From Diadema setosum (taxonomy: Eukaryota; Echinodermata; Echinoidea; Diadematoida; Diadematidae), in contig CM067076.1 of the NCBI GenBank assembly GCA_033980235.1, positions 32,081,383 through 32,145,382 on the forward strand: 64,000 nt of DNA, read 5' to 3'. Positions 63,953 to 64,000 of this stretch are shown here, in pieces. The stretch's first letter is position 1. Each line of letters starts with the position of its first letter. Below the pieces are notes generated by a model, which saw only the letters and a program-made list of their open reading frames with translations, had not been told where the DNA came from and made no database searches. A program made the translations under genes and the position numbers.

Positions 63953-64000
63953 CTGCAAAACAACCAGTACCACTATCTGCGTGAGCCTTACGTGTAGGGC

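Overview
The window is eukaryotic, not bacterial. It has spliced genes with GT/AG introns, non-LTR, LTR and Penelope retroelements, many MITE-like palindromes, and long G and C homopolymer runs. A TRPA ion-channel gene, dense foldback elements and CR1/RTE/Gypsy/Penelope lineages together suggest a marine invertebrate, most likely a deuterostome such as an echinoderm. That placement is an inference; nothing in the window fixes the species.

Two host genes are supported, both on the minus strand. (1) At 1-3493 lies the 5' part of an unrecognised gene. A short first coding exon encodes a hydrophobic N-terminus. It is phase-matched to a very large exon encoding an acidic, Ser/Thr/Glu/Asp-rich, probably disordered protein. 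The large exon's frame is interrupted once, by TAA at 929-931, and then stays open to the window edge. (2) At 10145-63952 lies a TRPA1-like cation-channel gene. I resolve 21 coding exons by hand, with all splice phases consistent. They encode 1107 residues: ankyrin repeats, linker, S1-S6 with pore, and a C-terminal coiled coil. The first exons lie beyond position 64000.

Almost all other sequence is TRPA intron or the 3.5-9.9 kb intergenic gap, and it is filled with mobile DNA. From low to high coordinate: MITEs at 4.3-6.2 kb and 9.0-9.4 kb; a 3.5-kb foldback element with an 8-bp target duplication inserted in a tRNA-derived SINE (12.6-16.35 kb); a 6.9-kb foldback element with minisatellite arms and internal inverted satellites (17.4-24.3 kb), including a segment carrying six DR1-type nuclear-receptor motifs; a 156-bp tandem array (26.64-28.0 kb); a 5.1-kb nested foldback interrupted by a CR1/L2-type LINE (28.0-33.1 kb); a young Ty3/Gypsy element with identical 185-bp LTRs and a GAGTC duplication (35.6-43.2 kb); MITEs (46.7-47.3 kb); a truncated Penelope-like element with inverted arms, a GIY-YIG domain and a hammerhead-like motif (50.9-52.8 kb); a TTAAAGG-type MITE (54.4-54.8 kb); LINE fragments (55.97-57.7 kb); and an AT-rich palindromic element built on TTCGTTATTCCGAAGG (63.1-63.6 kb, second copy at 19.95 kb).

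The most unusual theme is the repeated architecture: inverted-repeat elements whose arms or cores are themselves tandem arrays, nested inside one another, and packed into the introns of one channel gene. All calls come from reading the sequence. No database search or folding program was run.
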